This document shows, one piece after another, positions 7,785-16,897 of a stretch of 64,000 bases of DNA. How positions within the stretch are numbered: position 1 is the stretch's first letter; each line of letters opens with the position of its first letter. Source of the DNA: Dryocola sp036489025 (GTDB taxonomy: Bacteria; Pseudomonadota; Gammaproteobacteria; Enterobacterales; Enterobacteriaceae). The DNA is taken from positions 124,001 to 188,000 of the forward strand of contig DASXGN010000008.1 in assembly GCA_036489025.1 (NCBI GenBank), given 5' to 3'. The translations under genes were made by a program, and so were the position numbers. The notes under the pieces were generated by a model, which saw only the letters and a list, made by a program, of their open reading frames with translations, was not told the DNA's origin and did not search any database.

Positions 7785-9218
7785 TTAGTTATTCTGGTAG
7801 ATATCCTTATAGAGTCGACTTTCGAAGCGCACTAATGGGATACGACGGTTGCGTTGATCGGCAGGCTCTACGGCGTAGCCGGATAAATATTGCACGAAGG
7901 CCATTCTCTGACCGCTGGCGGTGGTAATGAATCCAGCCAGGTTATAAACGCCCTGCAGGGAGCCTGTTTTTGCTGACACTTTGCCATCAACGCCGGCCTG
8001 ATGGAGACCGGCCCGATACTGAAGTGAGCCGTCGTAGCCCGCGAGCGGCAGCATTGAGATAAAGTTTAGCTGGCTGTCATTCTGCGCAATGTATTGCAGC
8101 ACCTGCATCATGGTGGCAGGCGAAATCAAGTTATGGCGGGATAAGCCGGAGCCGTCCACCACAATTGTGTTACCTAAATTAACGCCGGCCTTTTGGCTGA
8201 GGATTTGGCGGACCGCATCTGCCCCTGCGCGCCAGGTGCCCGGCACGCCGAATCGGTTGTGACCGATAGTGCGAAAAACGGTATCGGCAATCATGTTGTC
8301 CGATTTTTTGAGCATGATTTTCAGCAGATCGTGCAGCGGGGCGGATTCTTTACTGGCGATGACCGTACCCGGCGTATTCACCTGCGTCTGGCGCAGGAGC
8401 GTGCCGCTGTAGGTGATGCCGGCTTCTTTTAGCTCAGCTTTGAGGATTGCCCCTGCGTAACTGGCTCCATCCTGAATGGCGAAGGCTAGCGGCAGCGGAT
8501 CTGCCCGCTGAGTCAGGCATCCGGTAAGCGTAAAGCGGTTAAGATCGCCCGGTACAGCGTCCAGTTCGCAATATTGAGCATCTGGCGAGCCTTTCGCGAG
8601 CGTTCTGACCTGGCTGTTCACGATCACCGGGTAATAGGAAGCAATGCGAACAAAGGCCAAATCGTCAGGTTTGGGGGCGCTGTACAGCGAAATAGAGAAA
8701 CAGTTGCGGTCGACAATGGCGGCTGCGGGAGGCGCGCTGAAGCACTGGGTCATGTCGTTCCACGGCCAGCCGGGCGCTTTATCATGGCTGGCGAAAACCG
8801 AGGTGTCTATCAGGACGTTGCCCTGAATTCGCTGGACGCCAGACTTCTTCAGCACCGCGACCATATTGCGAATATCCTGGCGTTTTAGCGTAGGATCGCC
8901 GCCGAATCGCGCCACAAGGTCGCCGTTTAGCACACCGTCGCCGATCTGGGCATGGCTTTCGAGGGTGGTGGTAAAGCGAAAATCAGGGCCAAGCTGCAGC
9001 AGGGCCGCCAGCGCCGTAATCACTTTTTGCGTACTGGCAGGCAGCGCCATCTGCTGACTGTGGAAGTCAATCGAAGGCGCCGGAGCACCGACCTTCTGCA
9101 CCATCAGCGCCAGATTGGCTCCCGCAGGAAGTTGAGAGGTGTACTCTTCAACGTTGGCGGCCTGAACGTTCAATACCACTGCACTGGTCAATCCAATGAC
9201 AAATCTAAAAAATCGCAT
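7785..9218 (-). CDS. dacB: D-alanyl-D-alanine carboxypeptidase / endopeptidase PBP4
   Basis: This periplasmic penicillin-binding protein of the S13 family trims the pentapeptide D-Ala and cleaves peptide cross-links. It is 477 residues long, equal to E. coli DacB. A signal peptide is visible (residues 1-20, ending in VQA before ANVEEY). The active-site motifs are Ser62-Thr-Gln-Lys65 (SxxK), KSDN (SxN) and KTGS (KTG). It is divergent from greA as in E. coli. The pmrA-like gene follows within 3 bases on the same strand. Confidence 0.96.
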   Translation of the reverse strand: MRFFRFVIGLTSAVVLNVQAANVEEYTSQLPAGANLALMVQKVGAPAPSIDFHSQQMALPASTQKVITALAALLQLGPDFRFTTTLESHAQIGDGVLNGDLVARFGGDPTLKRQDIRNMVAVLKKSGVQRIQGNVLIDTSVFASHDKAPGWPWNDMTQCFSAPPAAAIVDRNCFSISLYSAPKPDDLAFVRIASYYPVIVNSQVRTLAKGSPDAQYCELDAVPGDLNRFTLTGCLTQRADPLPLAFAIQDGASYAGAILKAELKEAGITYSGTLLRQTQVNTPGTVIASKESAPLHDLLKIMLKKSDNMIADTVFRTIGHNRFGVPGTWRAGADAVRQILSQKAGVNLGNTIVVDGSGLSRHNLISPATMMQVLQYIAQNDSQLNFISMLPLAGYDGSLQYRAGLHQAGVDGKVSAKTGSLQGVYNLAGFITTASGQRMAFVQYLSGYAVEPADQRNRRIPLVRFESRLYKDIYQNN

Positions 9219-9333
9219 AATCTCGCGGTAACGACCTGGAAACGTGCAGCCATACTACGGTGCATCGCGGTGGAAAGTAAACGATGACCCTCGGGGAACT
9301 CCAGGGTAAAATACGTGTCAATTTGAAATCGTT

Positions 9334-9402
9334 CCTGGCCTGGGGTCCTATCTCCGGGTCGGTTTTCTTTTATTTGTTGCCAGGGAAATCCCCCCGGCCA
9401 GG
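9334..9402 (+). promoter_or_regulatory. Possible hairpin in the greA leader
   Basis: CCTGGCC-T-GGGG at 9334-9345 can pair with CCCC-CC-GGCCAGG at 9390-9402, with a T-rich loop. The E. coli greA leader gives rise to the short GraL RNA through attenuation. This hairpin may be its counterpart, but I cannot confirm homology. Confidence 0.35.
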
Positions 9403-9466
9403 CTCTTAAGTCAGCCGTTGCGGCAAAAGCAGCGCTGAACAGGACAGTTTTTAAGAGGTATAACAA

Positions 9467-9943
9467 ATGCAACCTATTCCGATGACCTTACGCGGCGCAG
9501 ACAATTTACGTGAAGAGCTGGACCATCTGAAGTCCGTTCGTCGCCCGCAAATCATTGCTGCCATTGCGGAAGCCCGCGAGCATGGTGATTTAAAAGAAAA
9601 TGCTGAATATCACGCCGCGCGTGAGCAGCAGGGTTTTTGTGAAGGCCGAATTCAGGATATCGAAGCCAAGCTGTCAAACGCTCAGATTATCGATGTCACC
9701 AAAATGCCGAAGACGGGGCGCGTAATTTTCGGTTCAACGGTGACCGTGCTGAACCTGGATACGGATGAAGAGCAAACTTACCGCATTGTGGGTGACGATG
9801 AGGCTGATTTTAAACAGAATCTTATTTCTGTAAATTCGCCGATTGCCCGTGGTCTGGTGGGTAAAGAAGAGGACGATGTGGTGGTCATCCGCACGCCAGG
9901 CGGCGACGTCGAGTTCGAAATCCAGAAAGTAGAATATTTATAA
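9467..9943 (+). CDS. greA: Transcript cleavage elongation factor GreA
   Basis: This 158-residue factor rescues backtracked RNA polymerase by stimulating cleavage of the nascent RNA end through the secondary channel. It has an N-terminal coiled coil (about residues 8-75) with the acidic tip (GDLKENAEY). A C-terminal FKBP-like domain (80-158) ends in EFEIQKVEYL. Length and sequence match E. coli. A bidirectional terminator follows and separates it from convergent yhbY. Confidence 0.98.
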   Translation: MQPIPMTLRGADNLREELDHLKSVRRPQIIAAIAEAREHGDLKENAEYHAAREQQGFCEGRIQDIEAKLSNAQIIDVTKMPKTGRVIFGSTVTVLNLDTDEEQTYRIVGDDEADFKQNLISVNSPIARGLVGKEEDDVVVIRTPGGDVEFEIQKVEYL

Positions 9944-9987
9944 TATCTGCTACGCTCATTGCGGGCGTTGCGTATTGTAAAGAAAGG

Positions 9988-10012
9988 AAAAAGGCCGCAT
10001 AGCGGCCTTTTA
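9988..10012. terminator. Bidirectional terminator greA / yhbY
   Basis: AAAAAGGCCGC-AT-A-GCGGCCTTTTA forms a stem with an A run on one side and a T run on the other, between two convergent genes. Confidence 0.88.
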
Positions 10013-10049
10013 TCAACTAACAGAGCGTGGCATTTTGCACACTCTGCGC

Positions 10050-10343
10050 TTACTTCGGCAGAGAAATCTTGCGCTCTTTAGAAGGGCGATATAGCACCAG
10101 CGTTTTACCGATGACCTGTACGTTACAGGCGCCGGTTTCCCGCACAATGGCATCCACTATCAAGGTTTTTGTTTCGCGATCTTCCGTTGCGACTTTGACC
10201 TTGATTAACTCATGGTGCTCAAGTGCTTGTTCAATCTCGGCCAGTACCCCTTCGGTCAAACCATTATTGCCAAGCATGACTACTGGCTTGAGTGGATGAG
10301 CAAGACCTTTCAGGTGCTGTTTTTGTTTAGTACTCAGATTCAT
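10050..10343 (-). CDS. yhbY: Ribosome assembly RNA-binding protein YhbY
   Basis: This 97-residue CRM-domain protein associates with pre-50S particles. The conserved core includes LKGLAHPLKPVVMLGNNGLTEGV with the GxxG-like GNNG turn. Length equals the E. coli protein. It is divergent from rlmE-ftsH, as in E. coli, and shares an intergenic region with a heat-shock promoter. Confidence 0.95.
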   Translation of the reverse strand: MNLSTKQKQHLKGLAHPLKPVVMLGNNGLTEGVLAEIEQALEHHELIKVKVATEDRETKTLIVDAIVRETGACNVQVIGKTLVLYRPSKERKISLPK

Positions 10344-10364
10344 CGTATTATTTGCTTACGTTGG

Positions 10365-10393
10365 GATTGAAAACGGTTCATTCTACCGCCATC
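10365..10393 (+). promoter_or_regulatory. Sigma-32-like promoter of rlmE-ftsH
   Basis: ATTGAAA (10365-10371), then 14 bases, then CGCCATCT (10386-10393) matches the heat-shock consensus CTTGAAA-N13/15-CCCCATNT with few mismatches. The E. coli rlmE-ftsH operon is heat inducible, which fits. Confidence 0.6.
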
Positions 10394-10469
10394 TCCAGTG
10401 TATCGCCAAATCGGCTGTGCTGATTTTTTAACAGTCTGCCACTCACGATGAACAAAGTTGGAAATTGAG

Positions 10470-11099
10470 ATGACAGGTAAAAAGCGTTCTGCCAGCTCCA
10501 GTCGCTGGCTGCAGGAACACTTTAGCGATAAATATGTCCTTCAGGCACAGAAAAAGGGGTTGCGTTCCCGTGCCTGGTTTAAACTTGATGAAATACAGCA
10601 AAGTGACAAACTTTTTAAACCAGGAATGACGGTTGTCGATCTTGGTGCTGCTCCCGGAGGCTGGTCACAGTACGTTGTGACACAAATCGGGAATCAGGGG
10701 CGAGTCATCGCTTGCGATCTTTTACCTATGGATCCAATCGTTGGTGTGGACTTCCTTCAGGGCGATTTTCGTGATGAATTAGTCGTTAAGGCTCTGCTGG
10801 ATCGTGTTGGTGAAAGTAAAGTGCAGGTTGTCATGTCCGACATGGCACCAAACATGAGCGGGACACCGGCAGTCGATATTCCTCGCGCTATGTATTTAGT
10901 AGAACTGGCACTGGAAATGTGCCGTGACGTTCTGGCGCCAGGCGGTAATTTTCTAGTGAAAGTGTTTCAGGGCGAAGGTTTCGATGAATACCTGCGGGAA
11001 ATTCGCTCCCTGTTTACGACCGTTAAAGTTCGTAAGCCGGACTCTTCTCGTGCCCGCTCACGTGAAGTGTACATTGTAGCGACCGGGCGCAAAGTATAG
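10470..11099 (+). CDS. rlmE: 23S rRNA (uridine-2'-O)-methyltransferase RlmE (FtsJ)
   Basis: This SAM-dependent heat-shock enzyme methylates U2552 of 23S rRNA during 50S maturation. The start at 10470 (MTGKKRSASSSRW) gives 209 residues as in E. coli. Four extra upstream codons are possible but unconserved. It has the SAM-binding motif VDLGAAPGGWSQY (about residue 57), MSDMAPNMSG with the catalytic Asp, and FLVKVFQGEG with the catalytic Lys. It is followed by ftsH after about 50 bases. Confidence 0.96.
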   Translation: MTGKKRSASSSRWLQEHFSDKYVLQAQKKGLRSRAWFKLDEIQQSDKLFKPGMTVVDLGAAPGGWSQYVVTQIGNQGRVIACDLLPMDPIVGVDFLQGDFRDELVVKALLDRVGESKVQVVMSDMAPNMSGTPAVDIPRAMYLVELALEMCRDVLAPGGNFLVKVFQGEGFDEYLREIRSLFTTVKVRKPDSSRARSREVYIVATGRKV

Positions 11100-11155
11100 T
11101 ACCCTGACGCTGTTTGTTAACACAGTTGTAATATGAGGTTAATCCCTTGAGTGAC

Positions 11156-13093
11156 ATGGCGAAAAACCTAATACTCTGGCTGGTCATCGCGGTTGTGCTG
11201 ATGTCTGTGTTCCAGAGCTTTGGGCCCAGCGAGTCAAACGGCCGTAGGGTGGATTATTCCACTTTCCTGTCTGAAGTTAATCAGGACCAGGTTCGCGAAG
11301 CGCGTATCAATGGACGTGAAATCAACGTTACCAAGAAAGATAGTAACCGATACACGACTTACATCCCCGTTAACGATCCTAAGCTGCTTGATAATCTGCT
11401 GACCAAGAACGTTAAAGTTGTGGGTGAACCGCCTGAAGAGCCAAGCCTGCTGGCTTCCATCTTCATTTCCTGGTTCCCAATGCTGCTGCTGATTGGGGTC
11501 TGGATCTTCTTTATGCGCCAAATGCAGGGCGGCGGTGGCAAAGGTGCCATGTCGTTCGGTAAGAGCAAGGCGCGTATGCTCACCGAAGACCAAATCAAAA
11601 CCACTTTTGCTGACGTCGCAGGCTGTGATGAAGCAAAAGAAGAGGTTGCTGAACTGGTTGAGTATCTTCGTGAACCGAGCCGCTTCCAGAAGCTGGGCGG
11701 TAAAATCCCGAAAGGCGTGCTGATGGTTGGCCCTCCGGGTACCGGTAAAACCCTGCTTGCAAAAGCGATCGCAGGCGAAGCGAAAGTACCTTTCTTCACC
11801 ATTTCCGGTTCTGACTTCGTAGAAATGTTCGTGGGCGTGGGCGCATCTCGCGTGCGTGATATGTTTGAACAGGCGAAGAAAGCGGCACCATGCATCATCT
11901 TTATTGATGAAATCGACGCCGTCGGCCGCCAGCGTGGCGCAGGTTTAGGCGGTGGTCACGACGAACGTGAACAGACGCTGAACCAGATGCTGGTTGAGAT
12001 GGATGGCTTTGAAGGTAACGAAGGTATCATCGTTATCGCCGCGACTAACCGTCCAGACGTACTTGACCCGGCGTTGCTGCGTCCTGGTCGTTTTGACCGT
12101 CAGGTTGTTGTTGGTCTGCCGGATGTTCGTGGCCGTGAACAAATCCTTAAGGTGCATATGCGCCGCGTGCCATTGTCACCAGACATTGATGCGGCAATCA
12201 TTGCCCGCGGTACGCCTGGCTTCTCCGGTGCGGATCTGGCAAACCTCGTGAACGAAGCTGCACTGTTCGCTGCCCGTGGCAACAAACGTGTCGTTTCAAT
12301 GGTTGAGTTCGAAAAAGCGAAAGACAAAATTATGATGGGTGCGGAACGTCGCTCCATGGTGATGACGGAAGCGCAGAAAGAATCCACCGCTTATCACGAA
12401 GCCGGCCACGCCATTATCGGTCGTCTGGTTCCGGAGCACGATCCGGTTCATAAAGTGACGATTATTCCACGTGGTCGCGCGCTGGGCGTAACATTCTTCC
12501 TTCCGGAAGGTGATGCCATCAGCGCCAGCCGTCAGAAGCTGGAAAGTCAGATTTCAACGCTGTACGGCGGTCGTCTGGCTGAAGAGATTATCTACGGTGC
12601 AGAACACGTTTCGACCGGTGCGTCTAACGACATTAAAGTCGCGACCTCCATCGCTCGTAACATGGTTACTCAGTGGGGCTTTTCCGAGAAACTTGGTCCG
12701 TTGCTGTATGCGGAAGAAGAAGGTGAAGTGTTCCTGGGCCGCTCCGTTGCGAAAGCAAAACACATGTCCGATGAAACGGCTCGTATCATCGATCAGGAAG
12801 TGAAGCTGCTGATTGAGCGTAACTACGCTCGCGCTCGCCAGCTCCTGAATGAGAACATGGATATTCTTCACACCATGAAAGACGCACTGATGAAGTATGA
12901 AACCATCGATGCGCCGCAGATTGATGACCTGATGGCTCGCCGCGATGTGCGTCCGCCAGCGGGCTGGGAAGAATCAAACAACGGCAACAACAATTCTGAC
13001 AACAACGGTACTCCACGTGCACCGCGTCCGGTCGATGAACCGCGCACGCCGAATCCTGGTAATACCATGTCAGAACAGTTGGGCGATAAGTAA
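11156..13093 (+). CDS. ftsH: ATP-dependent zinc metalloprotease FtsH
   Basis: This membrane-anchored AAA+ protease degrades sigma-32, LpxC, SecY and other unstable proteins. It has two transmembrane helices (about 5-22 and 98-118), Walker A GPPGTGKT, Walker B IIFIDEID, the second region of homology (RPGRFDR) and the zinc site HEAGH. The C-terminal tail is about as long as in E. coli but differs near residues 606-620 (Asn-rich). Start choice: the ATG at 11156 gives 645 residues with the MAKNLILWL N-terminus used for E. coli. A TTG at 11147 is also possible and is better spaced from the GAGG ribosome site (8 bases), adding MSD. Confidence 0.97.
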   Translation: MAKNLILWLVIAVVLMSVFQSFGPSESNGRRVDYSTFLSEVNQDQVREARINGREINVTKKDSNRYTTYIPVNDPKLLDNLLTKNVKVVGEPPEEPSLLASIFISWFPMLLLIGVWIFFMRQMQGGGGKGAMSFGKSKARMLTEDQIKTTFADVAGCDEAKEEVAELVEYLREPSRFQKLGGKIPKGVLMVGPPGTGKTLLAKAIAGEAKVPFFTISGSDFVEMFVGVGASRVRDMFEQAKKAAPCIIFIDEIDAVGRQRGAGLGGGHDEREQTLNQMLVEMDGFEGNEGIIVIAATNRPDVLDPALLRPGRFDRQVVVGLPDVRGREQILKVHMRRVPLSPDIDAAIIARGTPGFSGADLANLVNEAALFAARGNKRVVSMVEFEKAKDKIMMGAERRSMVMTEAQKESTAYHEAGHAIIGRLVPEHDPVHKVTIIPRGRALGVTFFLPEGDAISASRQKLESQISTLYGGRLAEEIIYGAEHVSTGASNDIKVATSIARNMVTQWGFSEKLGPLLYAEEEGEVFLGRSVAKAKHMSDETARIIDQEVKLLIERNYARARQLLNENMDILHTMKDALMKYETIDAPQIDDLMARRDVRPPAGWEESNNGNNNSDNNGTPRAPRPVDEPRTPNPGNTMSEQLGDK

Positions 13094-13130
13094 GCCGAGT
13101 TCGACAGATGTTTTTGCTGTAAGTAATCTA

Positions 13131-13157
13131 AACCCCGGGCTGAGTCCCGGGGTTTTT
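13131..13157 (+). terminator. Terminator between ftsH and folP
   Basis: An AACCCCGGGCT/AGTCCCGGGGTT stem is followed by TTTTGTTTTT. It lies inside the known ftsH-folP-glmM gene order and may act as a partial terminator. Confidence 0.85.
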
Positions 13158-13195
13158 GTTTTTGTCTCAACCGACTTCTTAGTAAGGGAATTTTG

Positions 13196-14044
13196 ATGAA
13201 ACTCACCGCTCAGGGCAGCACGCTCGATCTTTCCCATCCTCATGTCATGGGGATCCTGAATGTTACGCCGGATTCGTTTTCCGACGGTGGACAGCATAAT
13301 TCGCTGGTAGAGGCGGTGAAGCATGCCAACGCGATGATTAATGCCGGAGCGACAATCATTGATATTGGCGGTGAATCTACGCGCCCAGGCGCGGCGGAAG
13401 TCAGCGTTGAAGATGAACTGGCAAGAGTGATTCCCGTGGTAGAAGCCATCGCCCAGCGTTTTGAGGTTTGGATCTCCGTCGATACTTCTAAAGCAGAAGT
13501 TATTCGCGAGTCCGCGCGGGTTGGGGTGCATATTATTAACGACATTCGTTCTCTTACCGAGCCTGGCGCTTTGCAGGCAGCGGCTGAGACCGGGCTGCCG
13601 GTTTGTCTGATGCATATGCAGGGCAATCCTAAAAATATGCAGCAGGCCCCGCAATACTCGGATGTGTATGAAGACGTTAATCGTTTCTTTATTGAGCATA
13701 TCGCTCGTTGCGAAGCGGCTGGCATCGCAAAAGAAAAATTGTTGCTCGACCCGGGCTTCGGTTTCGGTAAAAATCTTGGCCATAATTACCAACTTCTTGC
13801 CCGACTTTCAGAATTCCATCACTTTGGCTTGCCGCTGCTGGTTGGGATGTCGCGTAAAACCATGGTTGGCCAACTGCTAAACGTCGGGCCCGATCAGCGC
13901 CTGAGCGGCAGCCTGGCATGCGCCGTCATTGCGGCAATGCAGGGGGCTCACATCATTCGGGTTCACGACGTGAAAGAAACCGTAGAAGCTATGCGCGTGG
14001 TCGAAGCCACACTTTCAGCGAAGGAAAAGAAACGCTATGAGTAA
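13196..14044 (+). CDS. folP: Dihydropteroate synthase
   Basis: This enzyme condenses 6-hydroxymethyl-dihydropterin diphosphate with p-aminobenzoate in folate synthesis and is the sulfonamide target. The start ATG at 13196 (MKLTAQGSTLDLSHPHVMG) gives 282 residues as in E. coli; an adjacent TTG would add one residue. Signature motifs are NVTPDSFSDGG (about residue 22), GGESTRPGA and LLDPGFGFGK. It overlaps glmM by 8 bases, indicating coupled translation. Confidence 0.97.
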   Translation: MKLTAQGSTLDLSHPHVMGILNVTPDSFSDGGQHNSLVEAVKHANAMINAGATIIDIGGESTRPGAAEVSVEDELARVIPVVEAIAQRFEVWISVDTSKAEVIRESARVGVHIINDIRSLTEPGALQAAAETGLPVCLMHMQGNPKNMQQAPQYSDVYEDVNRFFIEHIARCEAAGIAKEKLLLDPGFGFGKNLGHNYQLLARLSEFHHFGLPLLVGMSRKTMVGQLLNVGPDQRLSGSLACAVIAAMQGAHIIRVHDVKETVEAMRVVEATLSAKEKKRYE

Positions 14045-15374
14045 CCGTAAATATTTTGGCACCGATGGCATTCGTGGTCGCGTGGGCGATAGCCCAATCA
14101 CGCCTGATTTTGTTCTGAAGCTGGGCTGGGCGGCGGGCAAGGTATTGGCCCGCCACGGTTCTCGCAAAATCATTATCGGCAAAGACACGCGTATTTCCGG
14201 CTATATGCTTGAGTCTGCGCTGGAAGCCGGTCTGGCCGCTGCCGGGCTATCCGCCTCATTCACGGGGCCAATGCCAACGCCTGCGGTGGCCTACCTGACC
14301 CGCGCTTTCCGCGCTGAAGCCGGTATTGTTATCTCTGCCTCACATAATCCTTTCTATGATAACGGGATTAAATTCTTCTCTATCGACGGCACCAAACTGC
14401 CTGATGAAGTGGAAGAAGCTATCGAAGCCGAGATGGAAAAAGAGATCACCTGCGTTGATTCTGCCGAACTGGGTAAAGCCAGCCGCATCGTTGATGCCGC
14501 CGGTCGCTATATCGAGTTCTGCAAAGGAACCTTCCCGAACGAGCTGAGCCTCGGTGGTTTGAAAATTGTCGTCGACTGCGCCAACGGGGCAACCTACCAC
14601 ATCGCACCGAACGTGCTGCGTGAGCTGGGGGCGAAGGTTATTCCGGTCGGCTGTGAACCAGACGGCGTGAACATCAATGAGAAGTGCGGCGCAACTGACG
14701 TGCGTATGCTGCAAGAGCGCGTCCTGGCTGAGAAAGCAGATCTTGGCATTGCGTTCGACGGCGACGGCGACCGCGTGATTATGGTTGACCACCAGGGCCT
14801 GAAAGTCGACGGTGACCAAATCCTCTATATCATCGGTCGTGAAGGGCTGCGTCAGGGCCAGCTTCGCGGTGGTGCAGTGGGCACGCTGATGAGCAATATG
14901 GGCCTTGAACTGGCGTTAAAACAGCTGGGCATTCCGTTTGCGCGTGCAAAAGTGGGCGACCGCTATGTGCTGGAGAAACTTCAGGAAAAAGGCTGGAGAA
15001 TTGGCGCGGAAAACTCCGGGCACATCATTCTGCTGGATAAGACAACCACCGGTGACGGTATCGTTGCAGGTTTGCAGGTGCTTACTGCTATGGTTCGCAA
15101 CCATATGAGCCTGCACGATCTGTGCAGCGGCATGAAGCTGTTCCCGCAAATCCTGGTCAATATTCGCTTTAAGGCTGGCAGCGGCGATCCGCTTGAGCAT
15201 GAAAGCGTGAAGAAAGTGACAGCGGAAGTGGAAGAGGCGCTGGGAAATCGTGGCCGCGTTCTGCTGCGTAAATCCGGCACCGAGCCATTAATTCGCGTGA
15301 TGGTCGAAGGCGAAGACGATGTGCTGGTGACGGAGTATGCCAACCGCATTGCGGATGCGATTAAAGCTGTCTAA
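14037..15374 (+). CDS. glmM: Phosphoglucosamine mutase
   Basis: This enzyme converts glucosamine-6-phosphate to glucosamine-1-phosphate for UDP-GlcNAc synthesis. The 445-residue length and sequence match E. coli GlmM. It has the phosphoserine loop ISASHNPFYDNGIKFF (active Ser near residue 102), the Mg-binding DGDGDR and the C-terminal phosphate loop RKSGTEPLIRVM. It is cotranscribed with folP. A GGCGGCACTTGCCGCC hairpin just downstream may end the transcript. Confidence 0.97.
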   Translation: MSNRKYFGTDGIRGRVGDSPITPDFVLKLGWAAGKVLARHGSRKIIIGKDTRISGYMLESALEAGLAAAGLSASFTGPMPTPAVAYLTRAFRAEAGIVISASHNPFYDNGIKFFSIDGTKLPDEVEEAIEAEMEKEITCVDSAELGKASRIVDAAGRYIEFCKGTFPNELSLGGLKIVVDCANGATYHIAPNVLRELGAKVIPVGCEPDGVNINEKCGATDVRMLQERVLAEKADLGIAFDGDGDRVIMVDHQGLKVDGDQILYIIGREGLRQGQLRGGAVGTLMSNMGLELALKQLGIPFARAKVGDRYVLEKLQEKGWRIGAENSGHIILLDKTTTGDGIVAGLQVLTAMVRNHMSLHDLCSGMKLFPQILVNIRFKAGSGDPLEHESVKKVTAEVEEALGNRGRVLLRKSGTEPLIRVMVEGEDDVLVTEYANRIADAIKAV

Positions 15375-15606
15375 GCATAAGCCGTAGAATTGCGCAAAAA
15401 GGCGGCACTTGCCGCCTGTTAAGTAAGCAAAAAATAGTGTGTTGCTGTTTTTTTCTGCAATCAGCGCAATGTGAATAAAATGCCCTTGCGCACTACTGCT
15501 GCTTTGGTTAGTATTCTCACCCGCTTCAGTGGGTAAACACAAACTTGCCCGCTTCACTGGTTTGAAGCAATTGGTATGCGGTAATCCCGCAAGGAACAGG
15601 TTGATT

Positions 15607-15939
15607 ATGTACGAAGCTCTTTTGGTAGTTTTCCTTATTGTAGCGTTAGGCCTTGTTGGTCTTATCATGCTGCAGCAAGGTAAAGGCGCTGATATGGGAG
15701 CCTCCTTCGGAGCAGGCGCTTCCGCAACATTATTCGGTTCAAGTGGTTCTGGTAACTTCATGACCCGCATGACTGCTGTGTTGGCAACGCTGTTCTTCAT
15801 CATCAGTCTGGCTCTGGGTAATATCAACAGCAACAAAACCAGTAAAGGAAGTGAGTGGGATAATTTAAGTCAGCCAGCGAAATCTGAGCAGACGACGCCA
15901 GCGGCACCTACCAAGCCGACAAGCGATATCCCACAGTAA
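15607..15939 (+). CDS. secG: Protein translocase subunit SecG
   Basis: This small subunit of the SecYEG channel has 110 residues from MYEALLVVFLIV, the E. coli start; the frame extends 26 codons further up without conservation. There are two membrane helices (about 2-22 and 54-72) joined by a glycine/alanine-rich loop (QQGKGADMGASFGAG). The tail is rich in Pro, Thr and Ala. tRNA-Leu follows 48 bases later, as in E. coli. Confidence 0.96.
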   Translation: MYEALLVVFLIVALGLVGLIMLQQGKGADMGASFGAGASATLFGSSGSGNFMTRMTAVLATLFFIISLALGNINSNKTSKGSEWDNLSQPAKSEQTTPAAPTKPTSDIPQ

Positions 15940-15987
15940 TAAGCAGTAAGCTTCTGTGCGGTAAGAAATGATTACCGTGCGCAAAGT

Positions 15988-16074
15988 GCCGAGGTGGTGG
16001 AATTGGTAGACACGCTACCTTGAGGTGGTAGTGCCCGATTGGGCTTACGGGTTCAAGTCCCGTCCTCGGTACCA
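15988..16074 (+). tRNA. leuU: tRNA-Leu (anticodon GAG)
   Basis: This 87-nt class II tRNA has a long variable arm (TGCCCGATTGGGCT). The anticodon loop reads CTTGAGG with GAG, the T loop is GTTCAAGTC and CCA is encoded at the 3' end. The acceptor stem GCCGAGG pairs with CCTCGGT. Position after secG is as in E. coli leuU. Confidence 0.97.
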
Positions 16075-16088
16075 AATCCCAGCAATTC

Positions 16089-16117
16089 TTGCATTTATTG
16101 CAATTCTGGCGTAGTAT
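16089..16117 (+). promoter_or_regulatory. Promoter of the metY-rimP-nusA-infB operon
   Basis: TTGCAT (16089-16094) and TAGTAT (16112-16117) are spaced by 17 bases, about 17 bases before the first base of the initiator tRNA. This fits the known promoter position of the metY-nusA-infB operon. Confidence 0.65.
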
Positions 16118-16133
16118 TTGCCACGTTTTCGGA

Positions 16134-16210
<77 letters not shown>

Positions 16211-16332
16211 CTTTCCCTGAGAGTTCTTTTTCAAATATACTGTGAGCCATTCGGTGCCTCGCGAAGAATTTAGAAAAAAATTCTCTGGACGGTGTCCGGG
16301 CCGCAATTGCGGCATACAGGGTTCAGTTATAT

Positions 16333-16358
16333 AAAGCCCCGATTTATCGGGGTTTTTT
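16333..16358 (+). terminator. Terminator between metY and rimP
   Basis: An AAAGCCCCGATTTATCGGGGTTTTTT stem-loop with a T run. In E. coli part of the transcription passes such a site into rimP-nusA, and NusA autoregulation acts in this region. Confidence 0.85.
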
Positions 16359-16417
16359 GTTATCTGACTTCAGAATAACTGGGCTATATGCCCTTTTTTT
16401 ATGTCTTGGGGGTGGGC

Positions 16418-16870
16418 TTGTCCACATTAGAGCAAAAATTAACAGAGATGATTACAGCACCCGTGGAAGCACTGGGTTACGAACTGGTGGGGATCGAATT
16501 CGTTCGAGGTCGCCAATCTACGCTGCGCATCTATATTGATAGTGAAGATGGCATCAATGTTGATGATTGCGCTGATGTCAGTCACCAGGTCAGTGCAGTG
16601 CTGGACGTCGAAGATCCTATCACTGTGGCCTATAACCTTGAAGTTTCCTCACCTGGTCTCGATCGCCCAATGTTCACCGCCGAACATTACGTTCGCTATA
16701 CTGGCGAAGAAGTGAGCATTGTGTTGCGTATGGCCGTGCAAAACCGTCGCAAATGGCAGGGTATTATTAAAGCCGTTGAGGGTGAGATGATCACGGTCAC
16801 GGTGGAAGGCAAAGATGAAGTGTTCGCACTGAGCAACATCCAGAAAGCGAACCTGGTACCCCACTTTTAA
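16418..16870 (+). CDS. rimP: Ribosome maturation factor RimP
   Basis: This 150-residue factor is needed for 30S subunit maturation. I place the start at the TTG at 16418 because it begins the conserved STLEQKLTEMITAPVEALG sequence and is preceded by a G-rich ribosome site (GGGGGTGGG). An upstream ATG at 16388 would add 10 unconserved residues. Motifs include VDDCADVSHQVSAVLD and LEVSSPGLDRP. nusA follows after 27 bases. Confidence 0.95.
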   Translation: MSTLEQKLTEMITAPVEALGYELVGIEFVRGRQSTLRIYIDSEDGINVDDCADVSHQVSAVLDVEDPITVAYNLEVSSPGLDRPMFTAEHYVRYTGEEVSIVLRMAVQNRRKWQGIIKAVEGEMITVTVEGKDEVFALSNIQKANLVPHF

Positions 16871-16897
16871 TAGTTTGGATTGAGGTGAAAACCCAGG

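Noticed and set aside
10023..10050. Possible att-like direct repeats at the tRNA-Leu and tRNA-Met genes (also checked 16074-16210)
   Set aside because: No repeat of the tRNA 3' ends was found downstream and the flanking genes are the usual operon members, so there is no integrated island.
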